DNA of 64,000 bases. Origin: Gnetum montanum. Taxonomy: Eukaryota; Streptophyta; Gnetopsida; Gnetales; Gnetaceae. The DNA is taken from contig MNCI01027140.1 in the NCBI GenBank assembly GCA_015680685.1, positions 544,204 to 608,203 of the forward strand, written 5' to 3'. Made by a program: the position numbers and the translations under genes. The notes beneath the pieces are model-generated. The model saw only the letters and a program-made list of their open reading frames with translations, ran no database searches and was not told the DNA's origin. Shown here piece by piece: positions 11,493 to 22,299 of the stretch. Numbering within the stretch: the stretch's first letter is position 1; each line of letters opens with the position of its first letter.

Positions 11493-13629
11493 TCAATAGC
11501 AATGGGAGTGGCAAAGGTTCAATTCACTGGATACGTTGCTGGAAGATATCATGTAAGGGTACTGATGTGTTGGTAGTGGCAGCCCCCATGATTGTGGGTA
11601 TTGCCCCTGTTGGTGTTGTCCAATGGGCTGTGGAGGCGTTCCACTTGGATAATATGTCAAGGGTTGGTGGAACTGCCTTGGGTTACCTTGTGGGTAAGGT
11701 AACCTTCGGGGTGGTTGCCGTTGATTAAGTCTTGGATTTAACGCATACACCCCAGACTCCTGCAGATGTGAGATAATTGGACAACATCCCTTAGGATGGT
11801 CATAGTAGTAGACCTCACATCCACTATCATTGTCTGAATCAGAATTTATAGCCTCATCGAAAATAGGAATTTTCCCCTTACCCTTTGTTATGTGCGGGGC
11901 TTAAGTTTCTCCGCTTGGTTTTGCCTTTGTCACTACCTTGTTCTACCTTAGACTCTTCTACGATTTTTAAGACTGTTTCTATTCTTGAGTCTAAGGAATC
12001 CCACATTTGGTCTACCTTAGCCGATACCTCGATTGTTAACTTTTGGATCGGCACGGTTTTCCGATTCACCAACTCCTTGAGTGGTGACTCATCCTCCTCA
12101 TCACAAAATTTCACTCCCTTCTTGCGAAGGGAGGGATCATGGTTGTATTCTTCCACACTTTCTCTCTTCCGTAGCTCACCCTCTTCTTACGCTAGTTGTT
12201 CCAACAAACTTTCAACTTCATGGGCTCTCAGTTGGGAAAGTCTCCCTTGGGCATAAGTTCCAAGGGTTCTTCTAGTTTCATTCCTTAGCCCATCCACAAT
12301 GTGGCGAAGTTGATCCCGCTGAGCATACCCATGGCCCGAGCAACGATGTAATAATGTGTAGTAGCGGGCCATGGCAGCATCCAAGGATTCATATGTCCCT
12401 TGTTTCCAGCCTTAGATCTGCTTACGTAAATTGGACACTCTGGAGTACGTTTGATATTTGTTGTTAAAAAGTTCTAGCATCGTACTCCATCTCCTGATGG
12501 TTTCCAGTTCTAAGGACTGGGACCAACTATCTGCTTCTTTGGTGAGTGTCCTTGGGAACAACTTAAGCTTCTGCTACTCATTTTCTATATTCTGCAAGGC
12601 GCAGGCATCGTGGAATGCCTGTAAATGATTTTGTAGATCAGCATTATATCCCCCTTCAAATCGTGGGATGTTGTTCATGTCTAATCGCTTGATCTGACTA
12701 TACTTTAAATGCCTTGTGGGAATCCTAATTGCCTCTGTTATGTCAAGCATACTTTGGGTTACGAGTAGGGGCTCATCATGATCATCTCTTTCATGATGCC
12801 TGTGATGTCTTCTTTGTTCCCTACTCTCCCTACGTCCTTGCCCTTGTCTTCTCTCTCGACTTTCCCGTTGAGGTATTTCATCCTTTTTACTTTTATCCTC
12901 ACCTTTATGTTCATGGTGGCTGTGCCCAGATGTGGAAGGAGAGGGTGAGTGATGTGAAGAAGGGGAAGAAGAAGGGGAACCATCGCCATGATGATGTTTC
13001 TTGCCTTCTCTTCAGCTGCTACGGCATCGATCGTGGTGATGATCTAAGTGCCCATCCTTAGCATGAGTGGTTGTTCCCTCTATGAACAGTTGTTGTTCAC
13101 GAGCATCAGAACCAATGTTATGTATCGTTGATCGTAGGTTCTGATACCCAACCTCCTCATCATTGTTAGGAGGGGGAACATCGTTTTCTAATGAACCTAT
13201 GATAAGGGGTTCCTCATCTCCTATTTCACTAAGGACGTGCGGGATCTTGCCCTTCAGCAGTGCATGTTGGCTCTCCTACCTTAAGTCTCTCATACATTGG
13301 GCATTTGTGGGATAATAATCCCTCATGTCAAAATCTTTCGTAATGTATTCAGCAAAAAGTTCTTGCATGCCAATCCGTGCCAAGGCATGGAAAAGCATAC
13401 GAGAGATTTCTCGATTTGGGGGTAACCTGATGTTACCTTGCAAATCTCTCCATCACATCTATTCGTCTTCATGGAGAATAAAAGTAAAGTTAGGAATATA
13501 CTCATCGGGATGAGTATATGTCATCTTATATTGTTTAGGACTTGGCTGATTTGGGTTATGTTTTTTATCTTGCCGACTATCTCGTGTGTGGTCTTTAGGT
13601 GGTGAGTTGCTCTTATGAGAAGAAGGCAT
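11493..13629 (-). pseudogene. gag: gag pseudogene of an Athila-like gypsy element
   Basis: A single minus-strand frame runs from ATG at 13,629 to 11,878, broken by seven stops (TAG 13,459; TGA 13,453; TAG 13,276; TGA 13,012; TAG 12,574; TAA 12,412; TAA 12,187). After a one-base shift near 11,880 it continues to 11,493. Total length is about 710 codons. It starts MPSSHKSNSPP, has a Ser/His-rich and Arg/Glu-rich middle, then the retrotransposon gag core (MNNIPRFEGGYNADLQNHLQ, WSQSLELETIRRW, YTLLHRCSG). A short Cys/His motif follows (CEVYYYDHPKGCC), then a Pro/Gln-rich tail. Gag forms the particle that packages element RNA. The ATG lies 134 bases inside the LTR edge at 13,764. The related fragment at 26.7-27.1 kb keeps a second Cys where this copy has Tyr. 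Confidence 0.9.
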
Positions 13630-13763
13630 TTTTATCGGTGTGCTAATTTCACCGTTATATAAATTTTCTCTTTTGATTAACCCGAAGGTTCGTTAAGGCT
13701 CACAACGATGTGAGTGATATCCCTTATGTTCTATTTGGTGCACAAACACTTAGTCATTGCTAA
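13630..13763 (-). other. Leader between LTR and gag, with eroded primer-binding site
   Basis: The equivalent place in the right-hand element (63,720-63,737) is a good tRNA-Asp primer-binding site. Here the bases next to the LTR (TTAGCAATGACTAAGTG on the minus strand) only weakly resemble it, so the site is either decayed or was changed by small deletions. Confidence 0.4.
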
Positions 13764-14447
13764 TGATGAGTGGCGAGGTACCCCTACACTCAACCATACG
13801 AAATGAGTGTAGCACACGCGATTCGGTCGAACTCCGTAGACTAAATGCCTAAACGCCCCATGGAACACTTGGGGTTAATCATTTGTTGTCTTCCCAGACT
13901 TACTTGTTGTTGTCACGGTGTTTGGTTAAGTAAGTCCAAGGTATATGATTTTTATGGTCTTTTATGGTTTTTATCCTATGCTAAAGGGTGAAGGGTTGAG
14001 AAAGCTAACTAACTCTAACTAAGGACCTAAGTCTCGAGTAACTAGCATTAGCATCCATTCCCACTTATCGTACACACCCTGAACTATGCAACTGTGGCTA
14101 CCAAACGCTAATCGTTACTGGGATCACCACACATAATGCATGTGCTTGAAGTGGTCGTACTGAGGCACTTAACTAGCCTAAACGTGATGAGNACTCATGT
14201 CGCGCTAATGCAGGTAATAAATAACATGTAATAAACCTATTCCATGCACTACAAGGTTTATCCACAAATCTTGTCTTTATTGCTGTACACAACTTGCGTT
14301 CAGGTACAAAGCTGCTCGAATAAAGATCCGTTCACTTGGGGACTCCTACTGCGGGCACATAGAAAATATTCTATCTCTGGAGTGATCAAATTGCCAGAGT
14401 TTCCCTACTTCTAGCCTAGAATGAGAAATGAGGGGAGTGACACCTCT

Positions 14448-14455
14448 TATTTATA
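14448..14455 (-). promoter_or_regulatory. LTR TATA box
   Basis: TATAAATA on the minus strand sits about 19 bases from the nearest GATATC palindrome. The same arrangement occurs in the right-hand LTR at 62,868-62,875. It is the likely core promoter of the element. Confidence 0.75.
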
Positions 14456-14471
14456 GATTTGGCGATGGACT

Positions 14472-14594
14472 GCGATATCGCGTACGTGATATCCCAAGGG
14501 ACAACGTGATATCGCGTACGCAATATCGCATGGGATGCGATATCGCGACGGCCGCGATATCGTGTACATAATATCGCGGTGCATGCGATATCAC
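14472..14594 (-). promoter_or_regulatory. Array of GCGATATCGC palindromes in U3
   Basis: Eight GATATC-like hexamers lie at about 14,474, 14,488, 14,508, 14,522 (AATATC), 14,539, 14,556, 14,570 (AATATC) and 14,587. Most are flanked by CG dinucleotides as GCGATATCGC. Pairs face each other around a GTAC centre, making palindromes of about 24 bases. The array is CpG-rich against an AT-rich background and ends next to the TATA box. It is likely a cluster of binding sites for a dimeric regulator; what binds is unknown. Confidence 0.75.
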
Positions 14595-14610
14595 GTCCAT
14601 TAGCTTTGTA

Positions 14611-16320
14611 TACAAATAATAAGTGAGAACAAAGTAAAGAATAGAAATGAATAACAATGTATGCATAATCCCATATTGAAGTGGTAATGGCAATGTAAAG
14701 AATACAAATGATTACTTTTTTATAATGATAAATTAAATGGGAACTTGTCTTGTAAAGAATCATCTAACTATGGACCATGATTTGAAGTAGACTTTGGTGG
14801 TGACTTAGCCACACTAATTACTAGAGAGATTAAGCTCTAGTAATTGATGTAACTCTATCATCATCAAAGTCCATCCCAACTTACTAGACATCATTTCATT
14901 CATTTTTTCATGTTCTCAAATCTATAAAATGATGTCTAGAAAGATGGAGACACAATGCCCATTAATCATAAACCATGTCTCATTATATTTATCATATTTT
15001 ACATATAGTAATTCAATTAATTTTTAAAACATAGATTTCATGTAGGCATAACTACATTAAATTAATTGAATATCGATTCCAACTCACTAGATGTATTAAT
15101 GGAGCACAACTATATCAAGATCCATTTTATATGTAGCTATCACCCAAATACTAACCAACTATGTATCTTTGACTATTTGTGGATAGAATTGAATGTGATA
15201 GAAATAATGATCACCTTCCATCTCCCAAGTCTCATTTCATTTAACATACATTACATATTTATATTTAATTTCTTTTTTATACCTACTATACCTATCATCA
15301 ACCACCTCAATAAATGTGAAAAATATTGCTACCAAAAAATCGTAGAAGAAATGTAGATAAATCAACAATCCAAAAGACAGAAGCATTACATTTTGCAAGA
15401 GACAGAAATAGCATTGTAGTAAACAACATCTTGACAGTGTGCATGTTTACTTGAAGATAGTGACAACAGATAGGGAAAGAACATCGAAAAATATCAAGTA
15501 TTCAACTAGTCCTTTTCTTTAATTCACACACATTTTAATATCAAACAAAACCAAAATACCTATTTGTTCTTTATATGATATACTCACTCATATCCTTTCA
15601 AATCCCTACATTATAGAATTCAAGAATTGTCAAAGTGTTACAGGTCACAGAAGAATATTCCATATTATGGTCATCATTGATAGAGATAAAAAGGTAATCC
15701 AAGAACTGTTTTTCATTGACAAGTCATTTTCAAGTAACATTCTTAATGCTCATAATTAGACTATAATTTCCTTCCTATTACAACTATTACCACTAGAAAA
15801 TTTGAATATACATTCATTTATTTATCCTTTTTTCATTTTATATCTTCATTTACATTCATCTATTCTCTTCTACTTATATGTTCATGTAAATTCTCATACG
15901 AGTATGTCTATTTTGTTATCGCAATGTACAATAATTTTATTTTAAAATTAATTCCTATCTATTCTAATAAATAAGAACATTATTTCAAGATGCATTTTTA
16001 GAAATCTGTTTACTATAATGATTTAGTTTAGTATAGTTGTAGTTATATTTTGTTGTAAATTCTGATACATGTATGTCTAGTTTTTGTTGTAAAGTATAAT
16101 AATTTTCTTTTTAAATTAATTTTAACCTATTTTATTAAACAAGAACATTATTCCAAAATGCATTTATAGAAATATTTTTAATGTAATGAGCATTTCTATA
16201 AAGTTGTAATTATTGATATATTTCAAAAAATTGTCAAAAAATAGATGCCTATACATGTTAAATTTTAGTGAGATTCAATTACATGTCCAAAATACATTGT
16301 CTAGAATATTAGGATAACAT
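14611..16320. other. AT-rich stretch, nothing recognised
   Basis: The first 300 bases may be the rest of the LTR U3. Beyond that I see no domain or repeat. A 96-codon open frame at 15,066-15,356 has AT-driven composition and no motif. Confidence 0.3.
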
Positions 16321-16324
16321 ACAT

Positions 16325-17600
16325 TAGGATGCTCAGGCATGCAACCCCTTGTGATTATTCATAAAATAGTCATTTTATGGGAAGTGCAATACATGAGGAT
16401 TTTCTAGGTGTGAAGCCCTCCATAATTATGCATAAAATACTAGGCTTCCTGAGTGTGCAACCTGATATAAATTGACTCAAAATAGTAGGTTTCTCTGGCA
16501 TGCAACCTCATATAATTGGATTAACAATAGAAGGTTGCTCATGTGTGCAACCTAAAATAATTTGACTCAAAATAGTAGGTGTCTTGGGTGTGCAACCTCT
16601 TATAATTGGACTAACAAAAGTAGGTGCCTCAGGCATGAAACATTGTATAATTTGGCTAACAACATGAGGTTGAATCAAAGTGATAGGTTACTTGGGTATG
16701 TAACTTCATATAACTACACTAATAATAGGAGGTTTCTAGGGTGTTCAGCATAATATAATTTGATTCAAAATAGTAGGTTGCTCAAGCATACAACCAAATA
16801 TACTTCAACTCAAAATAGTAGGCTGCTTAGGTGTTGAACACATATAATTTGACTTAAAATATATATTTCAAGGGAATGAATCCTCTTATGATTATACTAA
16901 AAACAATGGGATGCTAGGTCTCAAAACCTCTTATAATTGTGAAAAAATAATGGATTTCACGTTCATTGATCCTTTCATAATTGTGATATAATAACATGTT
17001 CATATCCAACATACACATCCATGATTTTTCAGATATAGAGGATTCTCATTTTAGTTAGATACTCTCAATAGTTTTACAAAAGGAATAGGTTTGTCAAATG
17101 TGCATCCTATTATACTGCTATTAAAAACATGAGGTTGACTAGATGTGATATGTCTTGGTGTTGAACTAAAACATTTGGTTGATAGTGTGTCACCTTCTAG
17201 AATTAAGATAAAAATAGGTTTATCTATAGTGAATCACAATGGGATATGTATGAATAAAGGCATCGTAGTTTTGATTACAACTTATGAATATTTCTTCAAT
17301 GAAAGACGTTTCTTAGATGTGCATCCACTATGGATAATACAATAAGTTTATGTTGCAGGGTTGTAAAGCCTCTCATAAATATACTAAAAACATCATATGG
17401 ATCGTTAGTTAATTCTACAAGAATTTGAATGAAAGGCATGGTCTTCATTAGAGATACAACCTATCTATATTTGTCCATATGAATGTATTTGTGAAGGCGA
17501 GAGAGATATTGTGACTATCATAGAAATGGGTTGCTTGGGTGTGTAGCCTCTCATAATTATACTAAGGGCTAGTAGTTTCTAGGTCATGAAACATATATGG
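16325..17600. repeat. Degenerate minisatellite, unit about 45 bp
   Basis: A unit close to AATAGTAGGTTGCTTGGGTG followed by TGCAACCTCATATAATTTGA plus about five bases recurs head to tail. It is most regular from about 16,480 to 16,860 (eight or more units) and scattered or degenerate on both sides, with late copies near 17,090, 17,350 and 17,525. Copies differ by many substitutions and a few indels, so the array is old. The 63-codon open frame at 16,562 is a by-product of the repeat. The array ends about 300 bases before the start of the DUF7869-like pseudogene. Confidence 0.8.
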
Positions 17601-17891
17601 ATTTGTATAATACACATGTGGTTCTTTGTTCTAACAACTTATTCATATTAGTATAAGATACAAAAGATTGTATTATGAATAGACTGTGTGATAACTTATT
17701 TGTTTTTAGTTGTTAAATACTGACAACTGGTTAAAAATTTTTTATATAATTATTTTTGTAAAAAATACCATTTTTAGATTATATCATATGTTGTTGAATT
17801 ATTATAAATTATTAGTTAGTGTTAAATACCTTTGATGCTTGACCTATACATTAATTTTTTTTATCTTGACATAGATTCATATATTGTATAC

Positions 17892-20350
17892 ATGGATGAA
17901 ATGTTGAATGACATGAAGAAGTGTAATGGCTTATTTGGAAGAAGGATTATGGTAAAGCATGAATGTTCAAAGGAAATATTCCTTACAGTAGGAACAATTT
18001 ACCAAACTTAGATAAACTATACTGTGGTAGATTCAAGAACATAAAATAGAATTGAGATTAAATGTAATAAACATGGTATGATTGATTGTTCCATTATTCA
18101 TCTATCTAATAATGAAATAGATGTCTCTATGGAATCAATTGATGTGAAATGCAAGAACAATTATCTATATTTCAACAATATCCTTTGAATGATTTTATGA
18201 AGGGAGAATCATGTATATGATATCATGAATGGTTAGTTTATCTCTCTTCCAAAGATTAGTAGTTCCAATCCTATTGAGGAAAATATATTAAAGGATATTG
18301 AGTTTGTTAATCTTATAAATAGTGAACCAATGCATCTAAACTGCAATGCATTCATAGATAAGAGACCTTACAAGAGTAGATGGAAGGATGAAAATATTGA
18401 TAGAAGAGAACATGAAGGAATATCAGGATCTAGATTCTCATACCATCTAGATAATTTTATATTTGTCATGCATGAAATATTTTGCAAGAGAAACTTTATA
18501 CAAAACATTACCATGGGTGAAGTTAAGGGGACTTGGAAAATGCTGTTTGCAATGAGTGCTAATGAGAAAAGGTCATACATTATTCATGAGTTTGAATCAA
18601 ATCATTTTATAAGGAATGAAATCCATATACTAAAGACAATGAAATATTTTGGAATGGAGATTTATAAGAAGGCTTGGTATGCAATTCATGGTATTCTAAG
18701 TAGTATATTTTACAATCATTTATGTAATTTCAAGGATGGACATATGGTGTTTCACCATGGTAACACTAAAAAGGTAAATCCAAGATCAAGCAAGATTGCA
18801 GCAATCATGATTCTTGAGAGAGTGATTAATGAAATGAAAAACCATTCACCTTCAAAATGTAGATAGGTTATGAGGGATGGAACATTTGAACTAATTAAAA
18901 CATTGCCTATAAAATATGAGTCCATGCATATTACCGAAGAATTACATAAAACTTGGATTAGATGACCAGACATCACCATCAATTAGCAAAAGTCAATTAT
19001 CAAAGATCTTCAACAAATACTACCCAAATGTAACTTTCAATAGAAAGCATGACTTCTTTGGTTGTAGATCTTATCATATGTTGGAGAAGAGAAAGAAATG
19101 CACTAAGGACCATTAGAGAGATATAAAATTCAAAGTAATCTTTAAAATCATTATGATTATGTAGCTATGTGTAGGAACACATTGTATATTCATAAGGATC
19201 TAGTGACAAGGTGACAAGATAATTACTTAAGCACCATTCATGATAGAATGGATAAGTTAAAAATGCATTGCCAAAGCTGATAATCTTGCCTAAGGATGTC
19301 CTCAAGAAAGAGGAGTTTCAAATATCACTTATGGGAATTCTAGTAAAAGGATGAGGATATGAAGGTTTTGACCACCTTAATCCATTTAATGCATAGATGG
19401 GTTTATGATGAAGGAGGATCCTTTCAACACGTATGATGATATGATGAAGAAATAATATAATTACAAAAGATGCTCCCTTATAGAAGCACTACTAAACCAT
19501 TTAATATTTATGTATGGAGAATAGAATACTTTAGATTACTTAGATGAAATTAATTTGAGGTCTAATTTTAAGCCATTACTTACTACACTTTTTCTATAAA
19601 TGGATAACTATAGGGGAGATAACAAGAATAAATATTTTTTCCTTTATTTATCATTGCTTAAGGTTAGAAGAATTTTCAAGGTTATAGAGTTAAGTTTTCT
19701 TCCAGTAGGGAATACTCATAAGGATATTGATGGAAGTTTCAGAAGACTCTCAACGGCTATGAGAAAAAATGATATAATTTCTCTATTAGAGCTTATGGGT
19801 ATGTATCATCTTATAGATAAAGATAGTAGCAATAACTACATGCCATATTACAATGATATGGTGTATGATTTTAAAGGATTCCTTGATGGATACATATCTA
19901 GCCAAGTGTGGAATCTCTATGGAATGCAACATATTCATTATATCAAATTCTACCTTGAGAGGGGAACTCCTATAATGATATGGAAAAGAAATATTAAGGA
20001 AAAAATTAGTCTAAATAATTTGAGCTATGGAAAAATGTTAATGGATATCCATGTCTTCCTTCAAGTGAACCACATATCTTAGACACTACATTTGATAAGA
20101 TGAAGTACATAGGAATGATTAAAAATTGCATTAGATCCCACATTAAGGTGTGGGAAGAGGTGATGGAAGGTCTTCAAGAAAATGATAATCAAGAGTGTTT
20201 GAAAAAATAAATTACTAGAAAAATGTTTTAGAAAGTTTAGAGTATTTTCAAGAGATAGTATTATGTAGGGATGCTATTACAAAGCATTTCTTGTTAAGAA
20301 TTATTCAACCAGATATTATGAGTCTAGGATTAGACATTAAAGAAACACAA
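17892..20350 (+). pseudogene. Decayed gene resembling DUF7869-family (putative transposase-like)
   Basis: Plus-strand coding similarity is spread over about 2.4 kb with many stops and shifts. The first part (from ATG 17,892) holds CNKHGMIDCSIIHLSNNEI; longer open pieces run 18,330-18,866 and 19,600-20,082. The diagnostic part is DNYRGDNKNKYFFLYLSLL followed by FLPVGNTHKDIDGSFRRL. This matches the pattern I know from DUF7869 proteins (DN...ENKN, then F..VGHTHEDID..FS). Upstream, SISKSQLSKIFNKYYPN resembles the part of that family preceding a Cys-rich site. These proteins are abundant in some plant and algal genomes and are suspected to be mobile-element encoded; their activity is not established. 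His to Asn in VGNTHKD and frameshifts show this copy is dead. Confidence 0.7.
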
Positions 20351-20486
20351 GGAGAGGAGTAAGAATCTACATATGTTAGGTTAAGAAATAATAGACCAAA
20401 AGGTCATTCAAACATTTTAATGATATTACAAATGAAATGATCCTTTTAGTTAGGCTAGGGGATGAAAATGAAGAAGACATTATATG

Positions 20487-21235
20487 GATGGTGATGAGTA
20501 GCATGTATCCCCTACACCTAACCATATGAATCACAAGCGTGCACTAACATTTTGGTTGAATTCTATGGACCTAGTTCCTAAATTTGCCTATGTTCTTAAA
20601 CTGAGAAATAAAGGGTTGTATGATTGTTTCCTTCCTAACTTACACTTTTGATATTAGTTCATATGGTTAAATGTGAGTTAAGACATATGATGTGTATTTT
20701 TTCATAAGTATATATATATATCTTAACAACTAAATGAGTAAATGAAGGTTCAATGATTAATTATTTAACTACTTAGCTAATTTAGTGACTAACTATCCTA
20801 AGATAAGTAGTCATTCTCACTTATTGTACACATCCTAAACTCATATCAACACTACTCAGTTACCAAGCAAATATTATTAGGTATACCAAATATTCACTAC
20901 TCAGATACCAAGTGTAATACGTTATGCTTCGAAGTGGTTGTGCTTATGTATTAATGAATAAGTATTTTAACTAATTAAAATCATGAAAGTAAGGTGCATT
21001 AAAAGTAAAGTGAAAATAGAAAAGATTAAACTAATCCAAGCATTAAAATGAATGCTAGAAATCTCATCTTTATTAACGTTCACACCAATGCATTCAAGTA
21101 TATGGGGTTGAAATAAAGATCCATACAATATCTTTAATTCACACTCTAGGAACTTAGAGAGAAAACAACCTAACTTTAGAAAAATTAAACTTCAAGGGCT
21201 TTGCTATGCTATGGACCTAAGATGCCATAAATGCC
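20487..21235 (-). repeat. Strongly diverged LTR of the Athila-like family, minus orientation
   Basis: TGATGAGTAGCATGTATCCC at 20,487 is a mutated form of the LTR end found at 13,764. Further matches to that copy follow in the same order: CTCACTTATTGTACACATCC, GCTTCGAAGTGGTTGTGCTTA and the block around AATAAAGATCC. No primer-binding site lies below 20,487, so this is a 3' LTR (body at higher coordinates) or a solo LTR. Sequence beyond about 21,235 is rearranged by tandem duplication. Confidence 0.65.
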
Positions 21236-21473
21236 ATTGGTATGTTCATTTATATTGGCTTCTCTTGTATCGACATCAATGCATCTGTGTCAATGCATAT
21301 ATGGGGTTACATCGAAGAGGTTGCATTGACACATACCCATTGATGCAATGTGTAATTGGTGTGTTCATTTATATTGGCTTCTCTTGCATCAACATCAATG
21401 CATCTGTGTCAATGCATAGATGGAGGTACATCGAAGAGGTTGCATTGACACATACCCATTAATGCAGTGTGTC
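21236..21473. repeat. 119-bp tandem duplication
   Basis: Two adjacent copies start at 21,236 and 21,355 with an exact 119-base offset (shared TGTTCATTTATATTGGCTTC and GAGGTTGCATTGACACATAC). They differ at only a few sites. On the minus strand each copy contains TATAAATGA, so the duplication doubles a TATA-like element at the place expected for the LTR promoter. Confidence 0.85.
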
Positions 21474-22198
21474 TCATTATGACTCATCATAACCCCATGA
21501 CTAACTACAAACTCAACCATGAGTAAATAAAAGTAGGATTGAGTCTCTTAAAAAAATTGGGGAAGTATGAAATTTATTAACTAAAAGACTAATTGATTGA
21601 CTGACTAACTTTGAGTGCTAGATTGTATAGAATTACAAAATTTATTGTCAATTTAAACAAAATTGGACACTTTACAAAGATCCTAGTAGGTGCTACAAAG
21701 TTTCCAAAGATCTTGTGAATTCTCAAATAGTGTGCAAAGTTGGAGGCTCCTATGACACTAAAGATCCTTTGCTAGGTTTTGGTGCTAGTGGCAATGGAGG
21801 TAGTCAATGCATAGATGGGGGTACATCGAAGAGGTTGCATTGACACATACCCATTGATGTAGTGTGTATCATTATGACTCATCATAACCCCATGACTAAC
21901 TACAAACTCAACCATGAGTAAATAAAAGTAGGATTGAGTTTCTTAAAAAAATTGGGAAAGTATGAAATTTATTAACTAAAAGACTAATTGATTGACTGAA
22001 TAACTTTGAGTGCTAGATTGTATAGAATTACAAAATTTATTTTCAATTTAAACAAAATTGGACACTTTACAAAGATCCTAGTAGGTGCTACAAAGTTTCC
22101 AAAGATCTTGTGAATTCTCAAGTAGTGCGCAAAATTGGAGGCTCCTATGACACTAAAGATCCTTTGCTAGGTTTTGGTGCTAGTGGCAATGGAGGTAG
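21409..22198. repeat. 395-bp tandem duplication
   Basis: Copy one is 21,409-21,803 and copy two 21,804-22,198, with a constant 395-base offset and roughly 97 percent identity by eye. This is far less decayed than the flanking DNA, so the duplication is recent. Copy one overlaps the end of the second 119-base unit. Confidence 0.9.
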
Positions 22199-22299
22199 TT
22201 GAGGCTAACCTATTATTGCTATTGCTTTCAGTGGAAGTTTGAGAGAATCTAGTAATGCTTTCATTTTCTCCTCTTTGTCACATGAGTTTTAGGTAGTCC

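Larger units (their letters stand above)
13764..14610 (-). repeat. Athila-like LTR, minus orientation (5' LTR of the gag at 11.5-13.6 kb)
   Basis: The minus-strand 3' end, GGTACCTCGCCACTCATCA, is at 13,764 and matches the LTR ends at 289 and 63,718. Reading upstream on the minus strand, it shares GGGAAGACAAC, GAGTTCGACCG, CTTTATTCGAG with AATAAAG, CTCTGGCA.TTTGATC, CTATAAATAAG and the GATATC palindromes with the right-hand LTR. The U3 start is not resolved and may lie as far as about 14.9 kb, so the high edge given is a minimum. Confidence 0.85.

Noticed and set aside
11885-12256. 123-codon open frame on the plus strand
   Set aside because: It is the shadow of the minus-strand gag pseudogene, which has the recognisable motifs.
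12729-13061. 110-codon open frame on the plus strand
   Set aside because: Antisense shadow of the His/Ser- and Arg/Glu-rich part of the minus-strand gag.
16325-17600. Could the spaced repeats be a CRISPR array?
   Set aside because: Units are contiguous and diverged along their whole length, with no constant repeat and variable spacer pattern, and the context is plant.
21211-21462. 83-codon open frame with internal repeats
   Set aside because: It is produced by the 119-base tandem duplication in an LTR-derived region; no coding evidence.
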